A DNA stretch of 64,000 bases from Pseudomonas sp. FP2309. Its GTDB lineage: Bacteria; Pseudomonadota; Gammaproteobacteria; Pseudomonadales; Pseudomonadaceae. Positions within the stretch are counted from its first letter, which is position 1, and every line of letters starts with the position of its first letter. A program made the translations under genes and the position numbers. Positions 8,574-17,660 of this stretch are shown one piece after another. The stretch covers positions 4,083,501-4,147,500 of the forward strand of contig NZ_CP117439.1 in NCBI RefSeq assembly GCF_030687575.1. The letters are read 5' to 3'. The notes below the pieces were generated by a model, which made no database searches, was not told the DNA's origin, and saw only the letters and a list, made by a program, of their open reading frames with translations.

Positions 8574-9956
8574 ATGCTCGACGCCATTCGTTGGGACACC
8601 GATCTGATTCATCGCTACGACCTGGCGGGACCGCGCTATACGTCCTACCCCACCGCCGTACAATTCGACAGCCAGGTCGGCACCTTTGACTTGCTTCACG
8701 CCCTGCGCGAAAGCCGCAAGGCGGCGCGGCCGCTGTCGCTGTATGTGCACGTGCCCTTCTGCGCGAACATTTGCTACTACTGCGCCTGCAACAAGGTCAT
8801 CACCAAGGACCGTGGCCGCGCCCACGCCTACCTGCAACGCCTGGAGCAGGAGATCCAATTGGTGGCCTGTCACCTGGACCCGAAACAGCCAGTGCAACAG
8901 CTGCACTTCGGCGGCGGCACGCCCACCTTTCTCAGCCACGACGAACTGCGCCAAGTCATGGCCTGCCTGCGCCAACACTTCAATTTGCTCGACGATGATT
9001 CCGGCGACTACGGCATCGAGATCGACCCGCGCGAAGCCGACTGGGCCACCATGGGTCTGCTGCGCGAACTGGGTTTCAACCGCGTGAGCGTGGGCCTGCA
9101 AGACCTCGACCCCGAGGTCCAACGGGCGGTCAACCGCCTGCAAAGCCTGGATGAAACCCGTGCGGTGATCGATGCGGCGCGCACTCTGCAGTTTCGCTCG
9201 ATCAACATCGACCTGATCTACGGCCTGCCAAAGCAGACACCGATCAACTTCGCGCGCACCGTGGAAGAAGTGATCAAGCTGCAGCCGGATCGCCTGTCGG
9301 TGTTCAACTACGCGCACCTGCCGGAACGCTTCATGCCCCAGCGGCGTATCCACACCGACGAACTGCCGGCGCCGGCCGAAAAACTGCTGATGCTGCAAAC
9401 CACCATCGAGCAACTGACCCAGGCCGGCTATCGCTATATCGGCATGGACCACTTCGCCCTGCCCGATGACGAGTTGGCCATCGCCCAGGAAGAAGGCACC
9501 CTGCAACGCAATTTCCAGGGCTACACCACCCATGGCCATTGCGACCTGATCGGCCTCGGCGTGTCGGCGATCAGCCAGATCGGCGACCTGTACTGCCAGA
9601 ACAGCAGCGACCTCAATGGCTACCAGAACACCTTGGCCGGCGCGCAACTGGCGACCAGCCGTGGCCTGGTCTGCACCACGGATGATCGGTTGCGGCGCGA
9701 AGTGATCCAGCAGTTGATCTGCAATTTCAGCCTGGCGTTCGAGGCCGTCGAAAGGGTCTACAACATTGATTTTCGCGGGTACTTCGACGACATCTGGCCG
9801 CAACTTGAGGCGATGGCCACCGACGGCCTGATCGATCTCGACGCCCGGAGCATTCGGGTACTGCCGGCCGGGCGGCTGCTGGTGCGGTCGGTCTGCATGG
9901 TGTTCGATGCTTACCTGGAGCACCAGAACCGCCAGCGGTTTTCCCGGGTGATCTAG
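8574..9956 (+). CDS. hemN: Oxygen-independent coproporphyrinogen III oxidase
   Basis: Radical-SAM enzyme that converts coproporphyrinogen III to protoporphyrinogen IX without O2, so haem can be made during microaerobic or anaerobic growth. The 460-residue protein has the radical-SAM cluster motif HVPFCANICYYCAC (Cys63, Cys67, Cys70). The extra following cysteine is typical of true HemN rather than HemW. HFGGGTPTFL and the C-terminal HemN domain follow. A perfect ANR box sits upstream. The stop is immediately followed by the stop of the convergent gene on the minus strand. Confidence 0.97.
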   Translation: MLDAIRWDTDLIHRYDLAGPRYTSYPTAVQFDSQVGTFDLLHALRESRKAARPLSLYVHVPFCANICYYCACNKVITKDRGRAHAYLQRLEQEIQLVACHLDPKQPVQQLHFGGGTPTFLSHDELRQVMACLRQHFNLLDDDSGDYGIEIDPREADWATMGLLRELGFNRVSVGLQDLDPEVQRAVNRLQSLDETRAVIDAARTLQFRSINIDLIYGLPKQTPINFARTVEEVIKLQPDRLSVFNYAHLPERFMPQRRIHTDELPAPAEKLLMLQTTIEQLTQAGYRYIGMDHFALPDDELAIAQEEGTLQRNFQGYTTHGHCDLIGLGVSAISQIGDLYCQNSSDLNGYQNTLAGAQLATSRGLVCTTDDRLRREVIQQLICNFSLAFEAVERVYNIDFRGYFDDIWPQLEAMATDGLIDLDARSIRVLPAGRLLVRSVCMVFDAYLEHQNRQRFSRVI

Positions 9957-10415
9957 TTACATCGACAACGAAGCAGCCTTGAGCGCGGCATCGGCGCTCA
10001 TGGTTTTCATGGCCTTGGCCAGAGAGGTCTGGGCGGTCAATAAACCGGCCTGCAAGGAACTGATGGCCCCTTGCACATTGGCGATCCTGGCCTGGGCCTG
10101 CTCCGGGGTCAGGCTCTTGTCCGCCGCGATGGCCTGCAGTTCAGCCATTTTCTCGGCGATCTGCTGCTTCAACTGACGGATCATTTTCAGCACCTGTTTA
10201 ACGTTATCGTCCAGGCCGCTGTCATCGATATCGGCATTGGCGCTCTTGGGCGCAGCGGCGGCCTTGAATGCCGCAGCGGAGATCGTCACGGTCACCCCTT
10301 CAACCACCTTGGTCTCGCTGGAGGGCGTGCTTTTTTCGTCGCTTTCGGCAGCGGGCTTCGCGTCCGGCACTGTGGGTACGCGGACGGCGGGGTTATAGGC
10401 AGCGATAACAGACAT
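9957..10415 (-). CDS. Conserved hypothetical coiled-coil protein beside anr
   Basis: A 152-residue protein of unrecognised function. The first 85 residues are low complexity (Pro/Ala/Lys/Ser/Thr). The rest is predicted helical with heptad-like spacing (LKMIRQLKQQIAEKMAELQAI), suggesting a coiled coil. There is no signal peptide or membrane segment. It is divergent from anr and abuts hemN tail to tail without a spacer. A hypothetical gene in this place is part of the conserved Pseudomonas order around anr. The start is the ATG preceded by GGAG. Confidence 0.75.
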   Translation of the reverse strand: MSVIAAYNPAVRVPTVPDAKPAAESDEKSTPSSETKVVEGVTVTISAAAFKAAAAPKSANADIDDSGLDDNVKQVLKMIRQLKQQIAEKMAELQAIAADKSLTPEQAQARIANVQGAISSLQAGLLTAQTSLAKAMKTMSADAALKAASLSM

Positions 10416-10447
10416 GTTCCGAGCTCCAGCTCATAGGGAGACACAGG

Positions 10448-10465
10448 TGTATCGGCGCCGATACA
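10448..10465. promoter_or_regulatory. 18-bp perfect palindrome in the anr upstream region
   Basis: TGTATCGGCGCCGATACA is an uninterrupted perfect palindrome in the gap between the coiled-coil gene and anr. It is 102 bases before anr and 32 before the divergent gene. It has the form of an operator for a dimeric regulator; it does not match an ANR box and I do not recognise the binding protein. Confidence 0.5.
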
Positions 10466-10567
10466 AAAAGCTTTATACCGTTGCTGCTTTTTTGTACAGG
10501 CTGGCTCACTGCCCTTCAGTGCGGTACCCTTACGTCTTATGTGTGTTTTCCCACAAGGATTTAAGAA

Positions 10568-11302
10568 ATGTCCGAGCCAGTCAAACTGCGCGCTCACAGT
10601 CAGGCTCACTGCAAGGATTGCAGCCTGGCCCCCCTCTGCTTACCACTTTCATTGAATCTGGAAGACATGGATGCGCTGGACGAAATCGTAAAACGCGGTC
10701 GCCCGCTGAAAAAAGGCGAGTTCCTGTTTCGCCAGGGTGACAAGTTCGATTCCGTCTATGCAGTGCGTTCGGGCGCATTGAAGACTTTCAGCCTGAGCGA
10801 CGGCGGCGAGGAGCAAATCACCGGTTTCCACCTGCCCAGCGAGCTGGTCGGGCTGTCGGGCATGGACACTGAGATCCACCCGGTGTCGGCCCAGGCGCTG
10901 GAGACCACCTCGGTGTGCGAAATCCCCTTCGAGCGCCTCGACGAACTGGCCCTGCAACTGCCGCAACTGCGCCGTCAGTTGATGCGCGTGATGAGCCGCG
11001 AAATCCGCGATGACCAGCAAATGATGTTGCTGCTGTCGAAGAAGACCGCCGACGAGCGCATTGCCACGTTCCTGGTCAACCTGTCGGCGCGGTTCCGTGC
11101 CCGTGGCTTCTCGGCCAACCAGTTCCGATTGAGCATGTCGCGCAATGAAATCGGTAACTACCTGGGCCTGGCGGTGGAAACCGTGTCCCGCGTGTTCACC
11201 CGTTTCCAGCAAAACGAACTGCTGGCCGCCGAAGGCAAAGAAGTGCACATCCTCGATCCGATCCAGCTGTGCGCGCTGGCCGGCGGCTCTCTGGAAGGCT
11301 GA
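10568..11302 (+). CDS. anr: Oxygen-responsive CRP/FNR-family regulator ANR
   Basis: Global regulator of anaerobic and microaerobic genes. It carries an oxygen-labile [4Fe-4S] cluster and binds TTGAT-N4-ATCAA as a dimer. The 244-residue protein has the FNR cysteine set Cys15, Cys18, Cys24 and Cys117, a cyclic-nucleotide-type beta-barrel (about residues 30-150), and a C-terminal helix-turn-helix with the ETVSR recognition motif of FNR proteins. ANR-type boxes occur upstream of hemN and ccoG in this window. The RBS AAGGA precedes the ATG by eight to nine bases. Confidence 0.98.
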   Translation: MSEPVKLRAHSQAHCKDCSLAPLCLPLSLNLEDMDALDEIVKRGRPLKKGEFLFRQGDKFDSVYAVRSGALKTFSLSDGGEEQITGFHLPSELVGLSGMDTEIHPVSAQALETTSVCEIPFERLDELALQLPQLRRQLMRVMSREIRDDQQMMLLLSKKTADERIATFLVNLSARFRARGFSANQFRLSMSRNEIGNYLGLAVETVSRVFTRFQQNELLAAEGKEVHILDPIQLCALAGGSLEG

Positions 11303-11381
11303 TGCGGGCAGCTGCGGCCGCGCCAATCGGCGAGGCCGCAGGTATACTTCGAGTCCGTTTTCCTCCCAGGACTCTTCGACG

Positions 11382-11930
11382 ATGACTTTCGATTCGTTCG
11401 ACATCAAATCCCTGATCCGCCCCGTCATCGACTTCCCCAAGCCTGGGGTTATTTTCCGTGACATCACGCCACTGTTCCAATCGCCAAAGGCCCTGCGCCT
11501 GGTGGCCGACACCTTTGCCCAGCGCTATGTCGAAGCCGATTTCAGTCACATCGGTGCCATGGATGCGCGCGGCTTTCTGATCGGCTCGATCATCGCCTAC
11601 CAACTGAACAAACCACTGATCCTGTTCCGCAAGCAGGGCAAGCTGCCCGCTGACGTGTTGGCCGAGGGTTATCAGACCGAATACGGCGAAGCCTTCCTGG
11701 AAGTGCACGCCGACAGCCTGTGCGAAGGCGACTCGGTGCTGATGTTCGATGACCTGATCGCCACCGGTGGAACCTTGATCGCGGCGGCGAACCTGGTGAG
11801 GCGCATGGGCGCTGGGATCTTCGAAGCGGCGGCGATTATTGACTTGCCGGAACTGGGCGGCTCGCAGCGCTTGGAAGACATGGGGATTCCCACGTTCTGC
11901 CTGACACAATTTGCCCTGACTGAAAGGTAG
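11382..11930 (+). CDS. apt: Adenine phosphoribosyltransferase
   Basis: Cytoplasmic purine salvage enzyme that makes AMP from adenine and PRPP. The 182-residue protein has the PRPP-binding loop [14 protein letters not shown] and the N-terminal [19 protein letters not shown] region typical of Apt. The ATG at 11382 was chosen because upstream in-frame codons lie within anr in another frame, and the preceding CCAGGACTC supplies an RBS. It follows anr by 79 bases on the same strand. Confidence 0.97.
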   Translation: MTFDSFDIKSLIRPVIDFPKPGVIFRDITPLFQSPKALRLVADTFAQRYVEADFSHIGAMDARGFLIGSIIAYQLNKPLILFRKQGKLPADVLAEGYQTEYGEAFLEVHADSLCEGDSVLMFDDLIATGGTLIAAANLVRRMGAGIFEAAAIIDLPELGGSQRLEDMGIPTFCLTQFALTER

Positions 11931-11951
11931 TGGTTACCTGGGCCTGCCCCC

Positions 11952-13100
11952 TCACAACCCCATCTGCTTGGCGATGATTTCGTTCATCACCTCACGCGTG
12001 CCCCCGCCAATCGACAGGATGCGGCTGTCGCGATACAGCCGCTCCACCAGGCTGCCACGCATATAGCCTTGGCCGCCGAGGATCTGCACCGCATCGTAGG
12101 TGACGCGGTCGGCGGTGTCGCTGGCGAGGTTCTTGGCCATGGAAATCTCCTTGATCACGCTCTTGCCGGCCGCCATCTTGGCCGCCTGGCGGTAGGTGAA
12201 CTCTCTGGAGACTTCCACTGCGGTGGCCATTTCGGCCAAGCGGTGCTTGAGCACCTGGAACTTGCCGATGGGTTTGCCGAAGGCTTCGCGCTGGGTGGCC
12301 CAGGCGAGGCTCTCCTCCAAGGCCATCTGCGCTGTCATATTGGCCATGAGGGCCAGGGCCAGGCGTTCGCTCTGGAAGTTGCCCATGATGCAGGCAAAGC
12401 CCATGTTCTCGGCGCCAATCAGGTTGCCGACGGGCACCTGACAATCATCAAAGAATAATTGGGCCGTGTCCGACGCCCACCAGCCCATTTTTTTAAGAGG
12501 CTGGCCCACAGTAAAACCAGGGGTGTCTTTTTCGATGAGCAGCAGGCTGATGCCACCAAAACCGGGGCCTCCAGTGCGCACGGCCACAGTGTAGAAATCG
12601 GCACGAATGCCGCTGGTGATAAAGGTTTTGCTGCCGCTGACCCGGTAACAGTCACCGTCCCGCACGGCGCGGGTTTTAAGATTGGCCACATCTGAGCCGC
12701 CGCCTGGCTCGGTGATGGCCAGGGCGCTGATTTTCTCACCCGAGAGCACCAGCGGCACCACCCGTTCGCGCACCTCGGGCCGGGCCCACTTGACCACCGG
12801 CGGCAGGCCGATATCCAGCGAACCGAGCCCCGCCACCACGCCTCCGGAGCCGCAGCGCATCAACGCTTCGCTGGCCGCTACCTTGGCAAACAGATCCCCT
12901 TCATGGCTGCCGCCCAGGGCTTCGGGGTAACCGATCCCCAGGATCCCCGCCGCGCCCGCTTTGCGGTATAGCTCCCGAGGAAAGCACTCGGCCTCCTCCC
13001 AGGCGTCGATGCCGGGCAGCATCTCGCGCTCGACAAAACGGCGCACGCTGTCGCGGACCAATTGGTGGCTGGGGTCGAAGTAGTCCAGATAGGCAGACAT
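11952..13100 (-). CDS. Acyl-CoA dehydrogenase family protein
   Basis: FAD-dependent enzyme of the acyl-CoA dehydrogenase fold (382 residues), expected to make a trans-2-enoyl-CoA from an acyl-CoA. Seen are ALAITEPGGGSDVANLKTRA (FAD and substrate loop) and QILGGQGYMRGSLVERLYRDSR (C-terminal FAD region). At the site where medium-chain enzymes have the catalytic Glu in YEGT, this protein reads GGGT, so the base must come from elsewhere, as in the isovaleryl and long-chain branches. The substrate is not determined. A palindromic operator-like site lies 33 bases upstream. The start is the ATG preceded by GGAG; an upstream TTG is less likely. Confidence 0.9.
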   Translation of the reverse strand: MSAYLDYFDPSHQLVRDSVRRFVEREMLPGIDAWEEAECFPRELYRKAGAAGILGIGYPEALGGSHEGDLFAKVAASEALMRCGSGGVVAGLGSLDIGLPPVVKWARPEVRERVVPLVLSGEKISALAITEPGGGSDVANLKTRAVRDGDCYRVSGSKTFITSGIRADFYTVAVRTGGPGFGGISLLLIEKDTPGFTVGQPLKKMGWWASDTAQLFFDDCQVPVGNLIGAENMGFACIMGNFQSERLALALMANMTAQMALEESLAWATQREAFGKPIGKFQVLKHRLAEMATAVEVSREFTYRQAAKMAAGKSVIKEISMAKNLASDTADRVTYDAVQILGGQGYMRGSLVERLYRDSRILSIGGGTREVMNEIIAKQMGL

Positions 13101-13132
13101 CGGCAAACTCCACGCAGAGGTGGAGCGAAATT

Positions 13133-13150
13133 ACCAAGCGCTTGCTTGGT
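13133..13150. promoter_or_regulatory. TetR-type operator-like inverted repeat before the acyl-CoA dehydrogenase gene
   Basis: Arms ACCAAGC and GCTTGGT flank a 4-bp spacer, giving a perfect 7-bp inverted repeat 33 bases upstream of the start. Motifs of this shape are common for TetR-family regulators of acyl-CoA metabolism. No such regulator gene is in the window. Confidence 0.5.
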
Positions 13151-13232
13151 TATCAACACAGTTCTCACTTACCACGCAAAACCATGCCGGGAAAGGCATG
13201 TGCCCTCCCCCCAATTTACCCAGCAGTGCCTG

Positions 13233-13835
13233 CTAGAGGGCGATCGGCTTGCGACCGGCGAAGGAGTGCGCCAGCGTGCCCCCGTCCACCAGCTCCAGCT
13301 CGCCACCGAGCGGCACGCCATGAGCGATACGCGACGTGACCAGGCCTTTGTTGCTCAGCAGTTGGGCGATGTAATGGGCCGTGGCTTCGCCTTCCACCGT
13401 CGGGTTGGTGGCCAGGATCACTTCGGTAAAGGTGCCCTGTTCTTCAATGCGCGCCACCAGTTGCGGAATACCGATAGCCTCGGGGCCCAGACCATCGAGG
13501 GGTGACAGGTGGCCCTTGAGCACAAAGTAGCGCCCGCGATAGCCGGTCTGTTCCACGGCGTAGACGTCCATCGGCCCTTCCACCACGCACAGCAACGTGT
13601 CATCGCGGCGCGGGTCGGCACATTGCGGGCAGAGTTCTTCTTCGGTGAGGGTGCGGCACTGGCGGCAATGGCCAACACCTTCCATGGCCTGGCTCAGGGC
13701 CTGGGCCAACCGGGTGCCGCCGCTGCGATCACGCTCGAGCAGTTGCAGGGCCATGCGCTGGGCGGTTTTCTGGCCAACGCCCGGCAAGGTGCGCAGGGCG
13801 TCGATCAGTTGGCGAATCAGGGGGCTGAAGCTCAT
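13233..13835 (-). CDS. recR: Recombination protein RecR
   Basis: RecFOR pathway protein that helps load RecA at gapped DNA. The 200-residue protein has a helix-hairpin-helix ([16 protein letters not shown]), a C4 zinc finger (Cys57, Cys60, Cys69, Cys72), a TOPRIM region ([21 protein letters not shown]) and a C-terminal Walker B-like segment. The ATG giving [10 protein letters not shown] was chosen to match the family N-terminus. It is separated from ybaB-dnaX by the CurA-like gene and a terminator, an interruption of the common dnaX-ybaB-recR order. Confidence 0.97.
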   Translation of the reverse strand: MSFSPLIRQLIDALRTLPGVGQKTAQRMALQLLERDRSGGTRLAQALSQAMEGVGHCRQCRTLTEEELCPQCADPRRDDTLLCVVEGPMDVYAVEQTGYRGRYFVLKGHLSPLDGLGPEAIGIPQLVARIEEQGTFTEVILATNPTVEGEATAHYIAQLLSNKGLVTSRIAHGVPLGGELELVDGGTLAHSFAGRKPIAL

Positions 13836-13901
13836 GGGGCAATGGTCCGACAAAACAACGAGACGCGGTTTATACCCGCGCCCCGGATTAGCGTCAAATC
13901 C

Positions 13902-14936
13902 TCAATCCTGCGCGACGCGCACCACCAACTTGCCGAAGTTGCGCCCTTCGAGCAAACCGATAAAGGCTTCAGGTGCGTGCTCCAGGCCCTCCACCACGTC
14001 TTCGCGGAACTTGATCTTGCCGTCGCGCACCAGCGGTGCCATGGCGCTGAGGAACTCGGGCTGACGGTCGCCGTAGTCGTCGAACACAATAAAGCCCTGG
14101 ATGCGCACACGCTTGGTCAGCAAGGTGCGTTGCAGCGCCGGCAGGCGGTCGGGACCACTGGGTGTCTCATGGGCGTTGTAGCCGGCGATCAGACCGCACA
14201 GGGGGACCCGGGCCTTGGGGTTGAGCAGCGGCATCACGGCGTCGAACACCTTGCCACCGACGTTTTCGAAGTAGATGTCCACGCCATTGAAGCAGGCCTG
14301 CGCCAGTTCATCGGCGAACTCAGCGCTTTTGTGGTCGATACAGGCATCGAAGCCCAGCTCATCCACCACGTAGCGGCACTTGTCGGCGCCGCCAGCGATG
14401 CCGACCACCCGCAAGCCTTTGAGCTTGGCCACTTGCCCCACCACCGAGCCCACCGCGCCGGATGCGGCGGCAACCACCAGGGTTTCGCCGGCCTTGGGCT
14501 GACCAATGTCCATCAGACCCATGTAGGCGGTCATACCGGGCATGCCCAGCACGCCCAGCGCCATGGAGGGGCTGGCCAGGCCCTTGGGCACGGGAATCAG
14601 GTTGCGTCCGTCGGAAATGCTGTGGCTCTGCCAACCGGTGGCACCGACCACCAGATCACCCACTTCGAATTTGGGATTACGCGATTGCTCGATGCGGCTG
14701 ACAGCGCCACCGGTCATCACCTCGTCGATTTCAACCGGCGCAGCGTAGGACGGCGCGTCACTCATACGTCCACGCATGTAGGGGTCGAGGGACAGGTAAA
14801 GTGTCTTGAGCAGCACCTGGCCGTCCGCCAACTCCGGCAGGCTGACACGTTCGAGGCGGAAGTTTTCCGGGGTGGGCGCGCCGTGGGGGCGCGAGACCAG
14901 CACGATACGTTGATTAAGCGTCAGTTCTTGAGGCAT
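13902..14936 (-). CDS. NADP-dependent oxidoreductase of the MDR/CurA family
   Basis: Zinc-independent medium-chain reductase (344 residues), likely reducing activated C=C double bonds (2-alkenals, curcumin-like enones, leukotriene-type ketones) with NADPH. The sequence begins MPQELTLNQRIVLVSRPHG and contains LYLSLDPYMRGRMSD and the Rossmann motif VVAAASGAVGSVVGQVAKL, all typical of CurA/YncB. The natural substrate is unknown. The ATG at 14936 matches the family start and is preceded by AAGGAG. It lies between recR and ybaB on the same strand but appears to be a separate unit. Confidence 0.92.
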   Translation of the reverse strand: MPQELTLNQRIVLVSRPHGAPTPENFRLERVSLPELADGQVLLKTLYLSLDPYMRGRMSDAPSYAAPVEIDEVMTGGAVSRIEQSRNPKFEVGDLVVGATGWQSHSISDGRNLIPVPKGLASPSMALGVLGMPGMTAYMGLMDIGQPKAGETLVVAAASGAVGSVVGQVAKLKGLRVVGIAGGADKCRYVVDELGFDACIDHKSAEFADELAQACFNGVDIYFENVGGKVFDAVMPLLNPKARVPLCGLIAGYNAHETPSGPDRLPALQRTLLTKRVRIQGFIVFDDYGDRQPEFLSAMAPLVRDGKIKFREDVVEGLEHAPEAFIGLLEGRNFGKLVVRVAQD

Positions 14937-15014
14937 CAGGGGGCTCCTTGATCGAATCCATCGGTACAGGGTGCAGACCATAGTAGCTCCCCCAGGGTTC
15001 GATCGGATTGGCAC

Positions 15015-15045
15015 AAACAAAAATGCCAGGCGCGATGCCTGGCAT
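15015..15045 (-). terminator. Rho-independent terminator after dnaX-ybaB
   Basis: Read on the minus strand, ATGCCAGGC and GCCTGGCAT form a 9-bp stem with a 5-base loop, followed by TTTTTGTTTG. It lies 24 bases past the ybaB stop and separates this operon from the CurA-like gene. Confidence 0.85.
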
Positions 15046-15069
15046 GTGTGTACCGCTCAAAAGGGCCGA

Positions 15070-15408
15070 TCAGAACGGCAGCTTCATGCCCGGTGGCAGT
15101 TGCATGCCAGCGGTCACGCCGGACATTTTGTCCTGGCTGTTGGCTTCGATCTTGCGCACGGCGTCGTTGACGGCCGCGGCGAACAGCGCCTCAAGCATTT
15201 CCAGGTCATCTTCACCAACGCCTGGCAGCACGCTTGGGTCGATGCTCACGCGCTTGATGTCGTGACGACCGGTCATCACCACGCTGACCATATCGCCACC
15301 GGCTTTACCGGTGACTTCGGCGTTGGCCAGTTCTTCCTGCATCTTGGCCATTTTTTCCTGCATCTGCTGCGCCTGCTTCATCAGGCCGGCCATGCCACCT
15401 TTCATCAT
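15070..15408 (-). CDS. ybaB: Nucleoid-associated protein YbaB/EbfC
   Basis: Small DNA-binding nucleoid protein of 112 residues that acts as a dimer. It begins [20 protein letters not shown] and has the long N-terminal helix, the central [28 protein letters not shown] sheet region and the Met-Pro-rich end of the family. The start is the first of two adjacent ATG codons; upstream in-frame sequence runs back towards dnaX. It lies 43 bases after dnaX, the usual operon partner. Confidence 0.96.
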   Translation of the reverse strand: MMKGGMAGLMKQAQQMQEKMAKMQEELANAEVTGKAGGDMVSVVMTGRHDIKRVSIDPSVLPGVGEDDLEMLEALFAAAVNDAVRKIEANSQDKMSGVTAGMQLPPGMKLPF

Positions 15409-15451
15409 GGGAATCACCTCAAAAGTACGTGGATCAATAAGTAGCCCGGTG

Positions 15452-17527
15452 TCATGACGCTTGGGGCACCGGGGCTTCGACAGGTTCAATAGTATCGTGA
15501 CGGACGACCGCACCGAACTGTTGCATCAGTTGCTGGATGAGCGGATCGCCATGGATCGACTCTTCTGCCTCGCGCTGACGGTTGAGGCGCCGACGGGTCG
15601 CGGCCTGGGCCGGGGTTTCCTGCTCGGGTTTGATCAGTTCGATGGCGATGGTCAGCGTGCGCCCATGGTACTGATTGAGCGCATCGTTGAGACGGCGTTG
15701 CTGGGTCGCGTTGAACAAGGCGCTGTGGGCCGGGTCCAGGTGCAACAGCCAGTGATCACCCTCGACGGAGATAAGTGTGCAGTTGGCGGCAATGCTGCCG
15801 GTCATGCCGGAAATCGGCAGCTTCGGAAACAACTCCAGCCATTGCAACGCCAGGCCGGTGGCCGGGGCTGCCGCGGGTTCAGGCTCGGGCTCGGGCGCAG
15901 GTTCGGCGGTGTGTTCGCTGGCCAGTTCGTCCAGGTAGCTGTAGGCCGAATCCATGTCCGGCTCGATGTAGTCTTCGTCCAGCGGCGGCTCGTCGTCGAG
16001 GTCGATGCCCGGTGTCGCGGCGTCTACCTGGGCCAAGGAGGGCTCGGGCACCGGCACGGAGACCCACTCCGGCGCGGCCGGCACAGCACTGTCCGGGGTC
16101 GGCGCAGGCATGGGCGTCAGCTCGGGCTGCTCGCCGATGGTTTCGAGCACGGGCTCAACCGCAGGCTGTTGCTCGATTTCAGGCGCTGGCTCAACCTCGG
16201 CCTCTACCGGGTCGTTCCACGGCAGGTCTACGACGGGCGCAGGCGCTGGCTCGGGCTCGGGCTCGATCACCGGCTGCGGCTGCGGCTCGACAGGCTTCAC
16301 CGCGACTGGCGCGGGCTCAGCCGCAAACGGCACAGCAACCACTGGCGCGACCACTGCCGCGCCAGCCACTGGTTTGGCGGAATCAACTGTGGCCTGGCTG
16401 ATCCCCACTGGCTTTAGCGGCTGCCTCGGGGCGTCTGCCGAGTCGGCGGGCCGGAAGGCCAGCATCCGCAGCAGGACCATCTCGAAGCCACCCCGCGGGT
16501 CCGGCGCCAGGGGCAGGTCACGCCGGCCGATCAGGCCCATCTGGTAATAGAACTGCACATCTTCGGCCGGCAATGCCTGGGCCAACGCGAGCACGCGGTC
16601 GCGGTCGCCGTGGCCGTTGTCGACCCCCTCAGGCAGCGCCTGAGCGATGGCGACGCGGTGCAACACGTTGAGGATTTCCGAGAGCACGCCGTTCCAGTCC
16701 GGGCCTTGCTCCGACAGGTGGCGCACGGCTTCGAGCAACGCCTTGGCGTCGCCTTCGATCAACGCGTGCAGCACGTCGAACACCTGGCCGTGGTCGAGGG
16801 TGCCGAGCATGGCACGCACGTCGGCGGCCATGACTTTGCCTTCACCAAAGGCGATGGCCTGGTCGGTGAGGCTCATGGCATCGCGCATCGAACCATCGGC
16901 GGCGCGGCCGAGCAGCCACAGGGCGTCGTCTTCGAACGGTACGTTCTCGACGCCCAGCACATGGGTCAAATGCTCCACCACCCGCTCGGGGGTCATGTTT
17001 TTCAAGGAAAACTGCAGGCACCGCGACAGGATCGTTGCAGGAAGTTTCTGCGGGTCGGTGGTTGCCAGGATGAATTTGACGTAGGGCGGCGGCTCTTCAA
17101 GGGTTTTCAACAAGGCGTTGAAGGAATGGCTGGAGAGCATGTGCACTTCGTCGATCAGGTAGACCTTGAAGCGGCCGCGGCTGGGCGCGTACTGCACGTT
17201 GTCGAGCAGCTCGCGGGTGTCTTCGACCTTGGTGCGGCTCGCGGCGTCGATTTCGATCAGGTCGACAAAACGCCCTTCGTCGATCTCCCGGCACACCGAA
17301 CAGGTGCCGCAGGGCGTCGACGTGATACCGGTTTCGCAGTTCAGGCATTTGGCGATGATGCGCGCAATGGTGGTCTTGCCCACCCCGCGGGTACCGGTGA
17401 ACAGGTAGGCGTGGTGCAGCCGTTGGCTGTCCAAGGCATTGATCAGAGCCTTGAGCACATGGGTCTGGCCGACCATTTCGCGGAACGAGCGCGGACGCCA
17501 TTTACGTGCAAGAACCTGATAACTCAT
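15452..17527 (-). CDS. dnaX: DNA polymerase III subunit gamma/tau
   Basis: Clamp-loader ATPase subunit of the replicative polymerase. The 691-residue protein has Walker [10 protein letters not shown], a zinc module ([19 protein letters not shown]), Walker [10 protein letters not shown] and a sensor SRC motif. A long Pro/Glu/Ala-rich linker of about 190 residues follows, then the C-terminal tau domain that binds polymerase alpha and DnaB. No E. coli-like A-AAA-AAG slippery heptamer is visible near the domain III/linker junction, so any short gamma form would need another mechanism. The ATG giving [12 protein letters not shown] was chosen from the conserved N-terminus. Confidence 0.97.
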   Translation of the reverse strand: MSYQVLARKWRPRSFREMVGQTHVLKALINALDSQRLHHAYLFTGTRGVGKTTIARIIAKCLNCETGITSTPCGTCSVCREIDEGRFVDLIEIDAASRTKVEDTRELLDNVQYAPSRGRFKVYLIDEVHMLSSHSFNALLKTLEEPPPYVKFILATTDPQKLPATILSRCLQFSLKNMTPERVVEHLTHVLGVENVPFEDDALWLLGRAADGSMRDAMSLTDQAIAFGEGKVMAADVRAMLGTLDHGQVFDVLHALIEGDAKALLEAVRHLSEQGPDWNGVLSEILNVLHRVAIAQALPEGVDNGHGDRDRVLALAQALPAEDVQFYYQMGLIGRRDLPLAPDPRGGFEMVLLRMLAFRPADSADAPRQPLKPVGISQATVDSAKPVAGAAVVAPVVAVPFAAEPAPVAVKPVEPQPQPVIEPEPEPAPAPVVDLPWNDPVEAEVEPAPEIEQQPAVEPVLETIGEQPELTPMPAPTPDSAVPAAPEWVSVPVPEPSLAQVDAATPGIDLDDEPPLDEDYIEPDMDSAYSYLDELASEHTAEPAPEPEPEPAAAPATGLALQWLELFPKLPISGMTGSIAANCTLISVEGDHWLLHLDPAHSALFNATQQRRLNDALNQYHGRTLTIAIELIKPEQETPAQAATRRRLNRQREAEESIHGDPLIQQLMQQFGAVVRHDTIEPVEAPVPQAS

Positions 17528-17660
17528 CGAAAACCGTCGCAACTGGGAAGCGGGAGCCGGTAATGCTAGCGGAGCAAGGGGGAAATTGCATCCGGCATGC
17601 TCGTCTAATCTGACTAAGCTCTCCTCACTGGCCCCACGAAGGCCTGAACCCGGAGAGAAT

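Noticed and set aside
13509..14951. 480-codon frame opposite recR and the CurA-like gene
   Set aside because: Spans two real genes and their spacer on the opposite strand; low-complexity composition typical of shadows.
16380..16520. Programmed frameshift signal in dnaX for a gamma product
   Set aside because: No A-AAA-AAG heptamer or comparable slippery run could be found around the end of domain III.
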